A DNA stretch of 64,000 nt, from assembly GCA_032433765.1 (NCBI GenBank), contig JAVIAB010000159.1, forward strand, positions 61,559,810-61,623,809, written 5' to 3'. Positions 43,085-54,680 of this stretch are shown here, in pieces (the first letter of the stretch is position 1; each line of letters begins with the position of its first letter). The notes under the pieces are model-generated. The model saw only the letters and a program-made list of their open reading frames with translations, was not told the DNA's origin and did not search any database. The position numbers were made by a program, and so were the translations under genes. The stretch is from Megaustenia siamemsis (lineage: Eukaryota; Mollusca; Gastropoda; Stylommatophora; Ariophantidae).

Positions 43085-43600
43085 TAGGAATGACATAAAA
43101 TAATTTTAATGTCATGAAGAACATACTAACATCAAAACAAATAAAACTAGGGCTAAAACTAAGAATAGCAAAATGTTACATCTTCTCAATATTCCTATAT
43201 GTGCTGAAACATGGACAATAGACACGAAAACAGAACAGGGAATTGAAGTCTTTGAAATGTGGATATATAAAAGAATATATTGAATTGGATGGAAGGAAAA
43301 GAAAACAAACGATGAAGTCTTAACACAACTAAAAATGAAAAGAGAACTACTAAGCACAATTCAAACAAGACAAATCCTTTTTTTGGGCCATGTTAAAAGA
43401 AACAACAGCCTACTAAAAGTAATCCTGGATGGGAAATTACAATGTAAAAAAGGCAGAGGCAGACCAAGACTAACATGGACGAGTAACATCAAAAGATGGA
43501 CAAACCAGCCTATGACAACCTGCACCATCAAAGCAAGAGACAGAGCAGAATGGCACTCCATGGTAGCCAACCTTCGTTGCGGATACGGCACTCGATGATG
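43085..43600 (+). pseudogene. LINE nLTR-A 3' end (plus strand)
   Basis: It starts with NILTSKQIKLGLKLRIAKCY and runs through a broken stretch. From 43335 a clean frame gives MKRELLSTIQTRQILFLGHV, GRGRPRLTWTSNIKRWTNQP and ARDRAEWHSMVANLRCGYGT, then a GATGATG tail. It is 5'-truncated. Confidence 0.82.
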
Positions 43601-43619
43601 ATTTTTTTGGTTAGATAAA

Positions 43620-43905
43620 CATATACTAGTTGACAATTACTCGAAATATTAGAATTTATTACTTGCCTATTTGTGATAAGATTAGAATTTATTACTTGAC
43701 TATGTGTGATAAGATTAGAATTTATTACTTGACTATGTGTGATAAGATTAGAATATTTTACTTGACTATTTGTGATAAGATTAGAATATATTACTTGAAT
43801 ATTTGTGTTAAGATTAGAATACATTAACTTATTATTTGTTGCAAAGTTACAATAAACGCGTTGACTATTTCTAGAAAAGTTAAGGAAGAGTTGATTTTTT
43901 GTTGA
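43620..43905. repeat. AT-rich 34-38-bp minisatellite, right block
   Basis: About seven units with TTTGTGATAAGATTAGAAT and TATTACTTGACTA, the same family as 40225-40515. Sequence 43906-44157 is unassigned. Confidence 0.82.
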
Positions 43906-44157
43906 AATATTACAATAAACTATACCGCAGTCACAAATGTTTGCCGTTTCAATTTCTGGAATTTCTCAGCAAATATGTTTCCTAGAAACGTTTTTATTTA
44001 TTATTATTTTTCCACTGTCCTGATTTTGCCCCAATTTCAATTTTTAAAATCATAAATGTTATATAAAGTGCACAGATTTATCTAAACCGTCATTTTATTT
44101 CTTATTCTTATCAGTTTCTTAATACATTATTCCTTACACCGAATTAATTTGACAGTC

Positions 44158-44445
44158 TATCTATTGACCTTTTGAGCCGTAGCCGGCCCATAGGGCGTAG
44201 ACCAAGATACTCCTTTTCTTATGTACATTTTTATTCTAGCAGTTTTCAATTCATTTATTAAAGATATTTTATCAAATCTCGCCATTTGTCTCTGTTCTGT
44301 ACAAGCAGTTCTATCTCATTAATGGAGCCAATTCTTGCTGCTCTTGCCTCTCTCATCAATGTTCTTCTCAGTGTCTGTCTGGGTCTTCCTCTTTTCCTCT
44401 TACCTGTTGTTTCCCACATGAGGGCTTGCTTTGCTATAATTTGAC
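44158..44445 (-). mobile_element. 5'-truncated copy of the nLTR-R LINE (minus strand)
   Basis: About 285 bp match the 3' end of the long element at 60831-64000. They share the terminal TCTATCTATTGACC, AGCCGTAGCCGGCCCATAGG and the C-terminal coding region (ETTGKRKRGRPRQTLRRTL, then LASLNEIELL). Both copies end in the same (CTAT)n-type tail, which fits RTE-like elements that terminate in short simple repeats. Confidence 0.88.
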
Positions 44446-45214
44446 AGTAGTGTAGTATATTTATCCTATTTCACAAATCAAAGGCGTACAATTGTTCATC
44501 AGTAGGTAATACTCCGTAAAATGATTGCCGATATGTCAATGACTTTGTTCCGTCTAAGTACAGTTTTTAATTTCTTTAGCGTCAATAATTCTTTGCCTTT
44601 GAAAAATAGATAGATCTCGTAAAATCACTTCTTTGTCAAAGTTGTCGAATTTATATTTCCGTGGTTGCCCTATTTTGATATGTGTATAAATTAAGTTCAA
44701 AAAAGCAGCTTTTTCATATTTAGCCTCAAATGTAAAATATTTATATAATTAGAATGTCAAGTTCTTGAAAGTAATGATTCTAGGTATAAACCCCATTCCG
44801 ATGAAACCACATATTTTGAGTAAGGAAACTCCTTTGAATACTGCACTGAGATTCAGAAAACGAGGCAGTGGCGCAAATTTTCAGCGCTTTCGGAAATTCA
44901 CTTTTATCTTGCGCAAATTCGTTTAAGATTTTCTTAAAAGAAACATGAAATGAGTTAGTTTGAACGGCCGGGTTAAAGCTACCACAAGATGATCTGTAAA
45001 ACTTGTAAATACTAACCAAGCGATGACTTGGAAATATTTATATACCTGGAAGAAGCAGAAATCTTTCATAATTACATGGCAAGAATTAAACATTTGTAAC
45101 ACGCTGTTCTTGATGATATCAATATAAATAAATGTGCATTATCTTTACTTCACTAATGCGGAGATATAATTTATTAAATAACAGCAAACATTTGTGAACG
45201 CTTTTATGAAGCTC
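44446..45214. other. Unassigned region with one uncharacterised 79-codon minus-strand frame
   Basis: The frame 44780-45019 encodes CGSFNPAVQTNSFHVSFKKI and a Ser/Cys-containing tail. It lies downstream, in sense, of the signal-peptide exon at 45657-45711. Simple splicing from that exon does not enter this frame, so I do not claim it as an exon. Nothing else is recognised. Confidence 0.25.
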
Positions 45215-45310
45215 CATTTAGTGACGCTTTATTTAGTGATGCCACATTAGTGACGCTCCTAATTTAGTGACGCTTTATTTAGTGACGCCAACTGTAGTGA
45301 CGCTCAATCC
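45215..45310. repeat. Short direct repeats with TTTAGTGACGCTT
   Basis: Five to six copies of TAGTGACGCT at about 18-23-bp spacing. A single TAGTGACGCTCTC also occurs just inside the Polinton left repeat at about 31553. The significance is unknown. Confidence 0.6.
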
Positions 45311-45656
45311 TCTTTGGCTATTTATAACTTATGGATGCTGGTTACGTTGTTTTATAGATCTCTGCAGTTTGTCTTAGTACATTGTAACACACATCAGGTG
45401 GTGGAGCGGATATTGGTAGTTTCTGAATGTAACTGAGCTGGTTCCATAAATAACATAGAATATAGAAGAGTCACATAACTCCCTCTCAACGTGCCCATAT
45501 CGTGAGTTCTTCATTCATCCCATTAGATAAAGAAGCCCTTTATAATTTACCAGCAAGAATCAACAATCAAGACTGAATCAAACAAAACGATGTCAACATT
45601 CACATCTTGAGCTTTTACCACATTCTTCAACATACAGAAACAATCTTACAACTTAC

Positions 45657-45711
45657 CAACAAGAACCATGAGACAAGCCAGAGCTAGACAAGCCACCAGT
45701 GACGTCGCCAT
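45657..45711 (-). CDS. Candidate first coding exon with signal peptide (partial host gene)
   Basis: On the minus strand an ATG at 45711 starts MATSLVACLALACLMVLV, a classic short signal peptide (small n-region, hydrophobic Leu/Ala/Val core). It is followed at 45656 by GTAAGT, a strong splice donor. The exon is 55 nt and leaves phase 1. First exons that encode little more than a signal peptide are common in animal secreted-protein genes. No matching acceptor and exon could be confirmed on the low-coordinate side, and no promoter element is evident. It could be an isolated exon of a gene broken by repeats, or a chance pattern. Confidence 0.42.
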
Positions 45712-45914
45712 ATTGTAATAGGTGATGGATCTGAAGTTTATGTGTTTTTTGTTTTGTTTCGGCGAGTATTTTCGGTATTCTAACCGAGTTGAGGTCAATG
45801 AACTGTTGAAAGAGCAAGATGGCGTCTAATATGTTACAGTATTTGTCTTGATCGCCGTAAATAAAATGACATGTTTGTGTTGTATTTTTGTGTCTAATCC
45901 CGTGATCAAACTTG

Positions 45915-46310
45915 CTATTTGTTTGATACTGTTACAGCAAATTTCTCTTTAATTCCTTGCTTTTTAAGAAACCCTTCATTGATATAATGTCTACACTTAT
46001 GTGTTGTAGTATATCGTTTTAATTTAAGTTTGGCTAGCGGATGATGATCTGAAGCCACATCTGCTGCTCTATATACTTTTAAATCATCTAAAGATGACTT
46101 ACACTTTGTACTAAGACATATGTGGTCAATTTGACACTCCGTTTTATAATCCGATGACACTCATGTAGCTTTATGTATTCTTTTATGTTGGAATATTGCT
46201 CCTCATATGTTAATAATTAAAATCACAAATGTTCGCGAATATCTCTCCATTCACATTCATTTCTCCAAGTCCATATTTTCCCATGATTTCTTGACCTACA
46301 TTAAGTGGGT
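45915..46310 (-). pseudogene. LINE endonuclease C-terminal fragment (minus strand)
   Basis: The frame encodes CQIDHICLSTKCKSSLDDLK, VYRAADVASDHHPLAKLKLK and NEGFLKKQGIKEKF. The SDH catalytic motif and the preceding QIDH match the nLTR-R endonuclease (NQIDHLCIKQQFRSS, GADVNSDHN). Upstream, a GLGEMNVNGE-like segment extends it to about 46310 in broken frames. It is a small remnant of a related element. Confidence 0.72.
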
Positions 46311-46414
46311 TTTGTTGTGCATAATATGCACATGCACTCTATAAACACCCCTAATAGTACATGAGAACTCATAATAACATGAACAATCCATTCAAAAGCT
46401 GGACTTATCAACTT

Positions 46415-47160
46415 CATCAGCGCCTATGAGTTCGTGCAACATGGTGCCTCCAAGGTCCGTGCATTGGCACCAGGAAGACTTTGTCCTAGTTCGCAGACAA
46501 CACTTAAATAATGTTAGAGTAGCTAGAGCATACCATAGCGTAAACTGTGACACACAACCCACACTTGTCATTAGTAAAGTGAAGGCAGCCACCAACAAGA
46601 TATACAAATCTAGAGAACCAGCCAGTCCTAAGATTAATATCGCTGTAACAAAACTACCCAACGACCACGAATGCCTTCCAGAAACGCACTGAAAGAGCAG
46701 AAAACCTGGACAGTGTCGATGATTCATTGAACCGACTAAAGTCGCGCATCCTTGACTGTGGAATCTCTTCTCTTGTTAAAGATAAACACTCCACCAACGA
46801 TTGGACTCAAGAAAACTCGATGAATCTCATACCGCTTGTAGAGAAGAACAAGACTTTCATAACCTTTAAGAATTACCCATGCTTGATCACAAAAGACCAT
46901 TTCAAACAGCAATAGCAGAAATGCAAGAGGAATGAAGGAGATATGGGAACGAGTATTAGTCAAATCTGTGCTCTACGATCCAGAAAGCTTCTCAGCTAAG
47001 CGATTCTCGAACTATGTATAACAACATAAAGATTGCTCTAGGCCCACACATTTCACAATTTACTCTCCTAAAAGACGAAAACGGTGAGCCTATCATTGTC
47101 AACTAAACAGCTGGAAAGATTGGTCGAACATTACTCAAGTCTCTACTTTGAAGACAGACC
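46415..47160 (+). pseudogene. LINE nLTR-G, endonuclease end and linker
   Basis: Plus-strand frames read EDFVLVRRQHLNNVRVARAY and TQPTLVISKVKAATNKIY. This is the end of an RTE-like endonuclease, with the SDH region changed to CDTQPT. The linker follows: RLKSRILDCGISSLVKDKHS and WTQENSMNLIPLVEKNKTFI. After shifts come LLKDENGEPIIVN-like sequence, QLERLVEHYSSLYFEDRPAS and QLLD. The copy runs straight into the 20-bp array, whose unit is the DNA of its last residues. The RT continuation is found at 51063-51230 beyond the 25-bp array. Confidence 0.75.
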
Positions 47161-47475
47161 AGCAAGCCAACTCCTAGACCAGCAAGCCAACTGCTAGACC
47201 AGCAAGCCAACTCCTAGACCAGCAAGCCAACTCCTAGACCAGCAAGCCAACTCCTAGACCAGCAAGTCAACTCCTAGACCAGCAAGCCAACTCCTAGACC
47301 AGCAAGACCAGCAAGCCAACTCCTAGACCAGCAAGCCAACTCCTAGACCAGCAAGCCAACTCCTAGACCAGCAAGCCAACTCCTAGACCAGCAAGCCAAC
47401 TCCTAGACCAGCAAGCCAACTCCTAGACCAGCAAGCCAGCTCCTAGACTAGCAAGCCAACTCCTAGACCAGCTAT
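47158..47475. repeat. 20-bp minisatellite, about 16 copies, inside nLTR-G
   Basis: The unit AGCAAGCCAACTCCTAGACC repeats with very few changes. One short extra AGCAAGACC lies at about 47304. The first unit coincides with the nLTR-G coding sequence for RPASQLLD. Sequence 47476-47559 holds A-runs and more LINE-like linker. Confidence 0.95.
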
Positions 47476-47559
47476 TAAAAAAAATTATTTAAAAAAAACT
47501 ATCCAACTGCATAAGGAACTTCATAATGTTGTTAATCACCTCCCATGTGGAACAGCCTC

Positions 47560-50500
47560 ATATACGCGCCGAAGTATTGTAACAATATACCCGCCGAAGT
47601 ATTGTAACAATATACCCGCCGAAGTATTGTAACAATATACCGCCGAAGTATTGTAACAATATACCCGCCGAAGTATTGTAACAATATACCGCCGAAGTAT
47701 TGTAAGTATTGTAACAATATACCCGCCGAAGTATTGTAACAATATACCCGCCGAAGTATTGTAACAATATATCCGCGGAAGTATTGTAACAATATACCCG
47801 CCGATGTATTGTAACAATATACCCGCCGAAGTATTGTAACAATATACGCGCCGAAGTATTGTAACAATATACCCGCCGAAGTATTGTAACAATATACGCG
47901 CCGAAGTATTGTAACAATATATCCGCCGAATTATTGTAACAATATACCCGCCGAAGTATTGTAACAATATACCCGCCGAAGTATTGTAACAATATACCCG
48001 CGGAAGTATTGTAACAATATACCCGCCGATGTATTGTAACAATATACCCGCCGAGGTATTGTAACAATATACCCGCCGAAGTATTGTAACAATATACCCG
48101 CCGAAGTATTGCAACAATATATACCCGTCGAAGTATTGTAACAATATACCCGCCGATGTATTGTAACAATAAACCCGTCGAAGTATTGTAACAATATACC
48201 CGCCGAAGTATTGTAACAATATACCCTTCGAAGTATTGTAACAATATACCCGCCGAAGTATTGTAACAGTATACCCGCCGAAGAATTGTAACAATATACC
48301 CGCCGAAGTATTGTAACAATATACCCGCGGAAGTATTGTAACAATACACACGCCGAAGTACTGTAACAATATAACCGCCGAAGTATTGTAACAATATATC
48401 CGCCGAAGTATTGTAACAATATACCCGTCGAAGTATTGTAACATTATACCCGCCGAAGTATTGTAACAATATACCCGCCAAAAGTATTGTAACAATATAC
48501 CCGCCAAAAGTATTGTAACAATATACCCGTCGAAGTATTGTAACAATATACCCGTCGAAGTATTGTAACAATATACCCGCCAAAAGTATTGTAACAATAT
48601 AACCGTCGAAATCTTGTAACAATATACCCGCCGAAGTATCGTAACAATATACCCGCCGAAGTATTCTAACAATATACCCGCGGAAGCACTGTAACAATAT
48701 ACCCGCCGAAGTATTGTAACAATATACCCGCCGAAGTATTGTAACAATAAAACCGCCGAAGTACTGTAACAATATACTCGCCGAAGTATTGTAACAATAT
48801 ACCCGCGGAAGTACTGTAACAATATAACAGCCGAAGTCTTGTAACAATATACCCGCCGAATTATTCTAACAGTAAACCTGCAGAAGTATTGTAACAATAT
48901 ACCGGCCGAAGTATTGTAACAATATACCCGTCGAAGTATTGTAACAATATACCCGCCGAAGTATTGTAACAATATACCTGCCGAAGTATTGTAACAATAT
49001 ACCGGCCGAAGTATTGTAACAATATAACTGCCGAAGTACTGTAATAATATACCCGCCGACGTATTGTAACAATATACCCACCGAAATAATGTAACAAAAT
49101 AACCGCCAAAGTATTGTAACAATATACCCGCAGAAGTATTGTAACAGTATACCCGCCGAAGTATTGTGACAATATACTCACCGAAGTATTGTAACAATAT
49201 ACCCGCGGAAGTACTGTAACAATATACCCGCCGAAGTATTGTAACAATATACACGCCGAAGTATTGTAACAATATACCCGCCGAAGTATTGTAACAATAT
49301 ACCCTCCGAAGTATTGTAACAATATACCCGTCGAAGTATTGTAACAATATACCCGCCGAAGTATTGTAACAATATAGCCTCCGAAGTATTGTAACAATAT
49401 ACCCGCCGAAATATTGAAACAATATACCAGCCGAAGTATTGTAACAATATACCCGCCGAAGTATTGTAACAATATACACGCCGAAGTACTGTAAAAATAT
49501 AACCGCCTACCATTGTAACAATATACCCGCCGAAGTATTGTAACAATATACCCGCCGAAGTATTGTAAGAATATACCCTCCGAAGCATTGTAACAATATA
49601 CCCGTCGAAGTATTGTAACAATATACCCACCGAAGTATTGTAAGAATATACCCGCCGAAGTATTGTAACAATATACCCCGTATTATAACAATACAGCTGA
49701 AGTTTGTAACAATATACCCGCCGAAGTATTGTAACAATATACCCGCCGAAGTATTATAACAATATACCCGCCGAAGTCTTGCAACAATATGAAGTCTTGT
49801 AACAAAATATCCGCCCAAGTATTGTAACAATATACCCGCCGAAGTATTGTAACAATATACCCGCCGAAGTCTTGTAACAATATACCCGCCGAAGTCTTGT
49901 AACAATATACCCGCCTAAGTATTGTAACAATATACCGCCGAAGTATTGTAACAATATACCCGCCGTAAGTATTGTAACAATATAACCACCGAAGTACTGT
50001 AACAATATACCCGTCTAAGTATAGTCTTGTAACAATATACCCGCCGAAGTATTGTAACAATATACCCCCGAAGTATTGTAACAATATACCAGCAGACGTA
50101 TTGTAACAATATAACGAATATTGTAATCGCCGAAGTCTTGTAAGAATATAACCGCGGAAGTCTTGCAACAATATACCCGCCGAAGTCATGTAACAATATA
50201 TCCCCCAAGTATTGTAACAATATACCAGCAGACGTATTGTAACAATATACCGCCCGAATTATTGTAAAAAAATACCCGCCGAAATATTGTAACAATATAC
50301 CCGCCGAAGTATTGTAGCAATATAACCGCCGAAGTATTGTAACAATATACCCGCCGAAGTATTGTAACAATATACCAGCAGAAGTATTGTAACAATATAC
50401 CGCCCGAATTATTGTAACAATATACCCGCCGAAGTATTGTAACAATATACCCGCCGAAGTATTGTAATAATATACCCGCCGAAGTATTGTAACAATATAA

Positions 50501-51062
50501 CCGCCGAAGTATTGTAATAATATACCCGCCGAAGTGTTGTAACAATATACCCGCCGAAGTCTTGTAACAATATACCCGCCGAAGTCTTGTAACATTATAC
50601 CCGCCGAAGTATTGGAACAATATACCTGCCGAAGTATTGTAACAATATACCCGCCGAAGTACTGTAACAATATACCCGCCGAAGTAATGTAAGAATGTAC
50701 CCGCCGAAGTATTGTAACAATATACCCGCTGATGCATTGTAAGAATATGCCCGCCGAATTACTGTAACAATATACCCGCTGAAGTATTGTAACAATATGC
50801 CCGCCGAAGTATTGTAACAATATACCCGCCGAAGTACTGTAACAATATTACCGCCGAAGTACTGTAACAATATACCCGCCGAAGTATTGTAACAAAAATA
50901 ACCGCCGAAGTATTGTAACAATATACCCGCCGAAGTACTGTAACAATATACCCGCCGAAGTATTGTAACAATATACCCGCCGAAGTACTGTAACAATATA
51001 ACCGCCGAAGTACTGTAACAATATACCCGCCGAAGTATTGTAACAATATACCCGCCGAAGCA
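47560..51062. repeat. 25-bp minisatellite, about 140 copies, inside nLTR-G
   Basis: The unit is GAAGTATTGTAACAATATAC plus CCGCC. Recurrent variants include GTACTG, GTCTTG, CGCGGAAG, CAAAAG and CGTCGAAG, with occasional partial units. As the period is not divisible by three, long minus-strand frames (up to 647 codons at 47536-49479) survive only because the unit has no stop in any minus frame. They are not genes. The last unit reads in frame into nLTR-G coding DNA (NIPAEAINDNLEPLL). Confidence 0.96.
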
Positions 51063-51230
51063 ATTAATGACAATCTTGAACCACTCCTGCCCAACCTCTA
51101 CAAATGCTGGAGAACCAGAGATATACTCCAGGCAAAGAAAGATACCGAGATTGTAGCGTTATACAAGAATAAAGGGAACAAGGGAGATTGTAATAACTAT
51201 AGGGTTATCTCCCTCCTGAGTATAAGCGGA
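51063..51230 (+). pseudogene. LINE nLTR-G, start of RT domain
   Basis: Directly after the array the plus frame encodes INDNLEPLLPNLYKCWRTRD, AKKDTEIVALYKNKGNKGDC and NNYRVISLLSISG, the standard RTE-like RT entry. It ends abruptly at about 51230 before an A-rich stretch. Confidence 0.8.
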
Positions 51231-51269
51231 AATGTGAAATGAAAAAAAAAATAGATATAGAAAAAAACA

Positions 51270-51780
51270 ATAAAAAACCGAATTGTTAAAGCTTCACTTA
51301 ACAAGTGGACAAAACAAATCACAACGACGTTTCAGCTCATAAGGCAATAAGAAGGATCAAACATATAACACTCACATATGTATTTAAAATAAACATATAT
51401 ATATATATATATAATCATTTCGAACAAAACAAAGAAATACAAATAAACTTAAAATAAAACCTTCCCTGTATAATTTCACAAAACAAAAAAAGAAATAAAA
51501 ATAAACATTTATTTAAGTGGTATCGTACATACCGAACACAACACTATCTAGCTGCTTGCAGCAACCGTTCGGAGAAAGATTGTAAAGATTCAAAATGGCA
51601 GGCCTTAAATACAATACCAGATATGGCCCCGCCCCTAACATCTGTTTAATCTGTCCATTAGGCAACAGGCGAACGATTGCAGTGCTGCGGCATAGCTGGT
51701 ATGAAGGAGACAGTGGGCGTAACGGGAGCCAGTGGGCGTAGGATGTAACGTGTACTTTAATAAAGTAATGGGTTATTAAT
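51270..51780 (-). other. Possible Penelope-like 3' terminus and flanking sequence
   Basis: The minus strand near 51318-51360 reads TTATGAGCTGAAACGTCGTTGTG, then about 45 bp with TTGTTTTGTCCACTTGTTAA. The GAAACGTC word and its position after a GATCC..CTT segment resemble PLE terminal regions, but the CTGANGA half of a hammerhead is not present. Sequence 51400-51780 is unassigned. It includes a short (TA)n run and a repeated CAGTGGGCGTA. Confidence 0.28.
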
Positions 51781-51789
51781 AGTTATTCA

Positions 51790-53560
51790 TGACATTCAAC
51801 TGTCATTCAGTCATTCATCTGCCATTCATAGCCAATCATGTCATGTATATTTCATCAGTATTCATTCAACTGTCATTCATAGTCGTTCATGTCATCCATC
51901 TGTCTTTATAATCATTCTTATAATTAATCTGTCATCTGTGGTCACTCAGCTGTCATTTATGGTCACCCATGTCATTCATTTGTCGGAAAAAATTCATTTC
52001 ATTCATCTGTCATTCGTAGTCATTAATATGTCAGTCTTGTTCTCTTATGTTATTCAGAGTCACACATGCTATCTATCTGTCAGTCATAATAATCCAAGTC
52101 ATCCATCTTCCAGTTACAGTCACTCATATCATTCACATATCAGTTATAGACATTCATGGCATTCAAATGTCATTTATAGTACTCCATCTGTCATTCGTAG
52201 TAGTTCATAGTCGCTTATGACATTTATCTGTCAGTTTTAGTCGCTCATGTTATTTATCTGACATTCAGAGTCGTTAATGACATTCGTCTGTCTTTCCTAG
52301 TCAGTCATCTGTAATTCATAGCCTGTATATCATTCATCTCTCATCTATAGGATTTCTTGTGTCACACATGCCATTCATTTGTAAGTAATATTCACTCGTG
52401 TCATTCATATGTCAGTCATACTCATACATATCATCAATCTGTCATTGGTAGTTACTTATGTCATTCACAGTCATTGATTTGTGATTCAAAGTCAATCATG
52501 TTATTCATATGTCATTCATAGTCACTCATGTCATTCATCTGTCAATAATAGTCACTATGGCATTCTTCGGCCTTTTTAATCATTCGTCTCTCATTTATAG
52601 TCACTCATGCCATTCATAGTACCTGTGCCATTCATGTGTCAGTCATAGTCATGCATATCATCAATCTGTCAGTTAATATCATTCATGTCTTTCTTCTGTC
52701 ATTTGTAGTAATTCATGTCAGCTGTAGTCTCTCATGCCATTCATTTGTATTTCATAGTCACTCATGTCCTTCATCTGCCAGTCATAGTCGCTCATGCCAT
52801 TCATATTCAGTGATCGTCATTCAGTTCATTCATCTATCAGTTATAGTCACTCATGACATCATATGTCATTGATAGGCATTCACCTGTCATTTGACGTCAG
52901 TCATAATCTCTCATGTTATTCGTATGGCATTCATATCATTCTTCTGTCAGTTATAGTCACTCATTTGCCAATCTTAGTCACTCATGCCATTCATCAGTCA
53001 CTCATCGTCACTCAAGTTATTCATCATTCAGTGGTGGTTATTAATGTCATGTCAATGTCTTTGATAGCAATTATGTCATATTTCTCTCTGTCTTAGTCAT
53101 TTATCTGTCGTTCAATGACACTCATGTCATTCATCTGTCATTCTTAATCAATAATGCCATTAATCTGTCAGCAATATTCTTTCATGTCATTCGTAGTAAT
53201 TCATATGTCAGCGAAAGTCTCTCATGTCATTCATCTGTTAGTCATAGTCACTCATATCATTCATAGTCACTTGTGTCATTCATCTGTCAGTCATAGTCAC
53301 TCATATCATTCATAGTCACTTGTGTCATTCATCTGTCAGTCATAGTCACTCATATCATTCATAGTCACTTGTGTCATTCATCTGTCAGTCATAGTCACTC
53401 ATGTCATTCATAGTCACTTGTGTCTATCATTCATAGTCACTTGTGTCATTCATCTGTCAGTCATAGTCACTCATATCATTCATAGTCACTTGTGTCTATC
53501 ATTCATAGTCACTTGTGTCATTCATCTGTCAGTCATAGTCACTCTTATCATTCATAGTCT
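51790..53560. repeat. Degenerate TCATTCATCTGTCA-type minisatellite with a 49-bp homogenised end
   Basis: About 60 loosely spaced copies of CATTCATCTGTCATTCATAG, GTCACTCATG and similar words fill 1.7 kb. From about 53236 the array becomes regular, with a 49-bp unit combining CATCTGTCAGTCATAGTCAC and CATAGTCACTTGTG in about six copies. Older diverged units therefore lie left of a recently homogenised block. Sequence 53561-53759 is unassigned. Confidence 0.88.
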
Positions 53561-53759
53561 TAAAAAAGAGAGCCCTAAAACTGTTTGAGACGAATCTCGA
53601 TTCTTTTATTATTACAATAAACTGAACATCTGTTTCTGTTTGACACTTTATCCATAATATGTGGATGTTTCATTTGCTGTTTCAGCATTAAAATGGAGTT
53701 TTGATATAACGATTATCAAAATCCATTATTTCATTTCTTCTTCTCTTTCCTTCCTCATT

Positions 53760-54095
53760 TACCTTTCAGCGTCGAGAGGAGATACAATTGGCGGTCTTTT
53801 GCCCTTCTGTTCGCCTCTGCTGCTGTTATCTTTCCTAGTGCTTCTGATCCAACCATAATTTTTGTGGTCGACCATTGGGTCTGGTATTCTCACAACGTTT
53901 TTTGAAGGCTCGTTGTGATGTGTTTTTGTCTTTCTGCCTTGCCACGTGGCCAAACCATTTTATATTTTGTTTCTTTACATATTTGATGCGGGGGCTATTC
54001 CTAGCTTTTTTTCAATCAATTCTTCATTTCTGATCTTATCTCTCAGACTGTATCTTGTCATTCGTGTGACACATTTCATTGCAGAAGAGGTTATT
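53760..54095 (-). pseudogene. LINE-like C-terminal fragment, family uncertain
   Basis: The minus frame gives WNGLATWQGRKTKTHHNEPS, IPDPMVDHKNYGWIRSTRKD and ends IVSPLDAER. Its position after a GLATW (equivalent to a GHV) box and its basic composition suggest a LINE C-terminus, but the family was not recognised. Confidence 0.35.
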
Positions 54096-54154
54096 TTTCT
54101 TACTATTATTATTTACATTTGACTTCTCTAATTACTGTCAAGTCAGACGTATAG

Positions 54155-54425
54155 TTAAAAAAAAAAAAAAAGTAAAGTACCCCTGTCACGCCAAGTTGTG
54201 TATAGCGAATATGGTGTTAGCGACCATAAATTTTACCGACCTTCGGCACATGCTTTTTAGGGTAATGTGGTCGGTATTACGCCGTGCCGCTTTACTTTCC
54301 CAGAAAATATATGGTTCCCATTTAAGACTTGGTGAACCGGAATCCCCCGGTTGGGATTGAACCCTACCTCTTGTCCTTTATATTCCAGTTCACTAACCAC
54401 TGAGCTATCGCTGCTCAACTCGTAT
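54155..54425 (-). mobile_element. tRNA-derived SINE, best copy (minus strand)
   Basis: Reading the minus strand from 54425, a tRNA-like head has an A box TAGCTCAGTGG (54397-54407) and a B box GGTTCAATCCC (54353-54363) about 33 bases apart, the usual internal RNA polymerase III promoter spacing. A body follows with GTAAAGCGGCACGGCGTAAT and CGCTAACACCATATTCGC. The end is GTACTTTAC and a T-run. The head is not a full tRNA gene because no intact acceptor stem or anticodon arm is visible. Confidence 0.8.
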
Positions 54426-54519
54426 AGTGAATAACAATAGATAAAAAGAAATAAAAAAATAAAAATAAAAAAAAAATAAAATAAAAAAGTAGCAATGGAA
54501 GACATTTCCGCCAAACAAA

Positions 54520-54680
54520 CTTAAAGGGAATATGATGTTAGCGACAATAGTTTGTAAAAGTAAGCAACACATTTTTAGGATGTTGCTCAAAACACTCGAT
54601 TAAAATTTTGATGGAACCATAGTTTGGTGATCGAAACCACTTGCTCTTATCGGGCTGATTCGCTACAAAAAGAACAACGC
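54520..54680 (-). mobile_element. Second, decayed SINE copy beside the first
   Basis: The words GGGAATATGATGTTAGCGAC, AGCAACACATTTTTAGG and a GGTGATCGAAACCAC-like B-box remnant repeat the order seen in the copy at 54155-54425, with many changes. Confidence 0.5.

Noticed and set aside
44780..45019. A second exon for the signal-peptide exon at 45657-45711
   Set aside because: The candidate acceptors upstream of it do not lead from phase 1 into this open frame.
47536..49479. A 647-codon minus-strand open frame
   Set aside because: It lies wholly in the 25-bp array. The unit has no stop in any minus frame, so overlapping long frames appear in all of them.
51318..51360. A third hammerhead ribozyme
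   Set aside because: GAAACGTC is present, but the CTGANGA half and a proper stem II are missing.
54353..54410. A tRNA gene
   Set aside because: Only the A and B boxes are kept. No acceptor stem or anticodon arm can be formed, and the sequence continues into a repeated SINE body.
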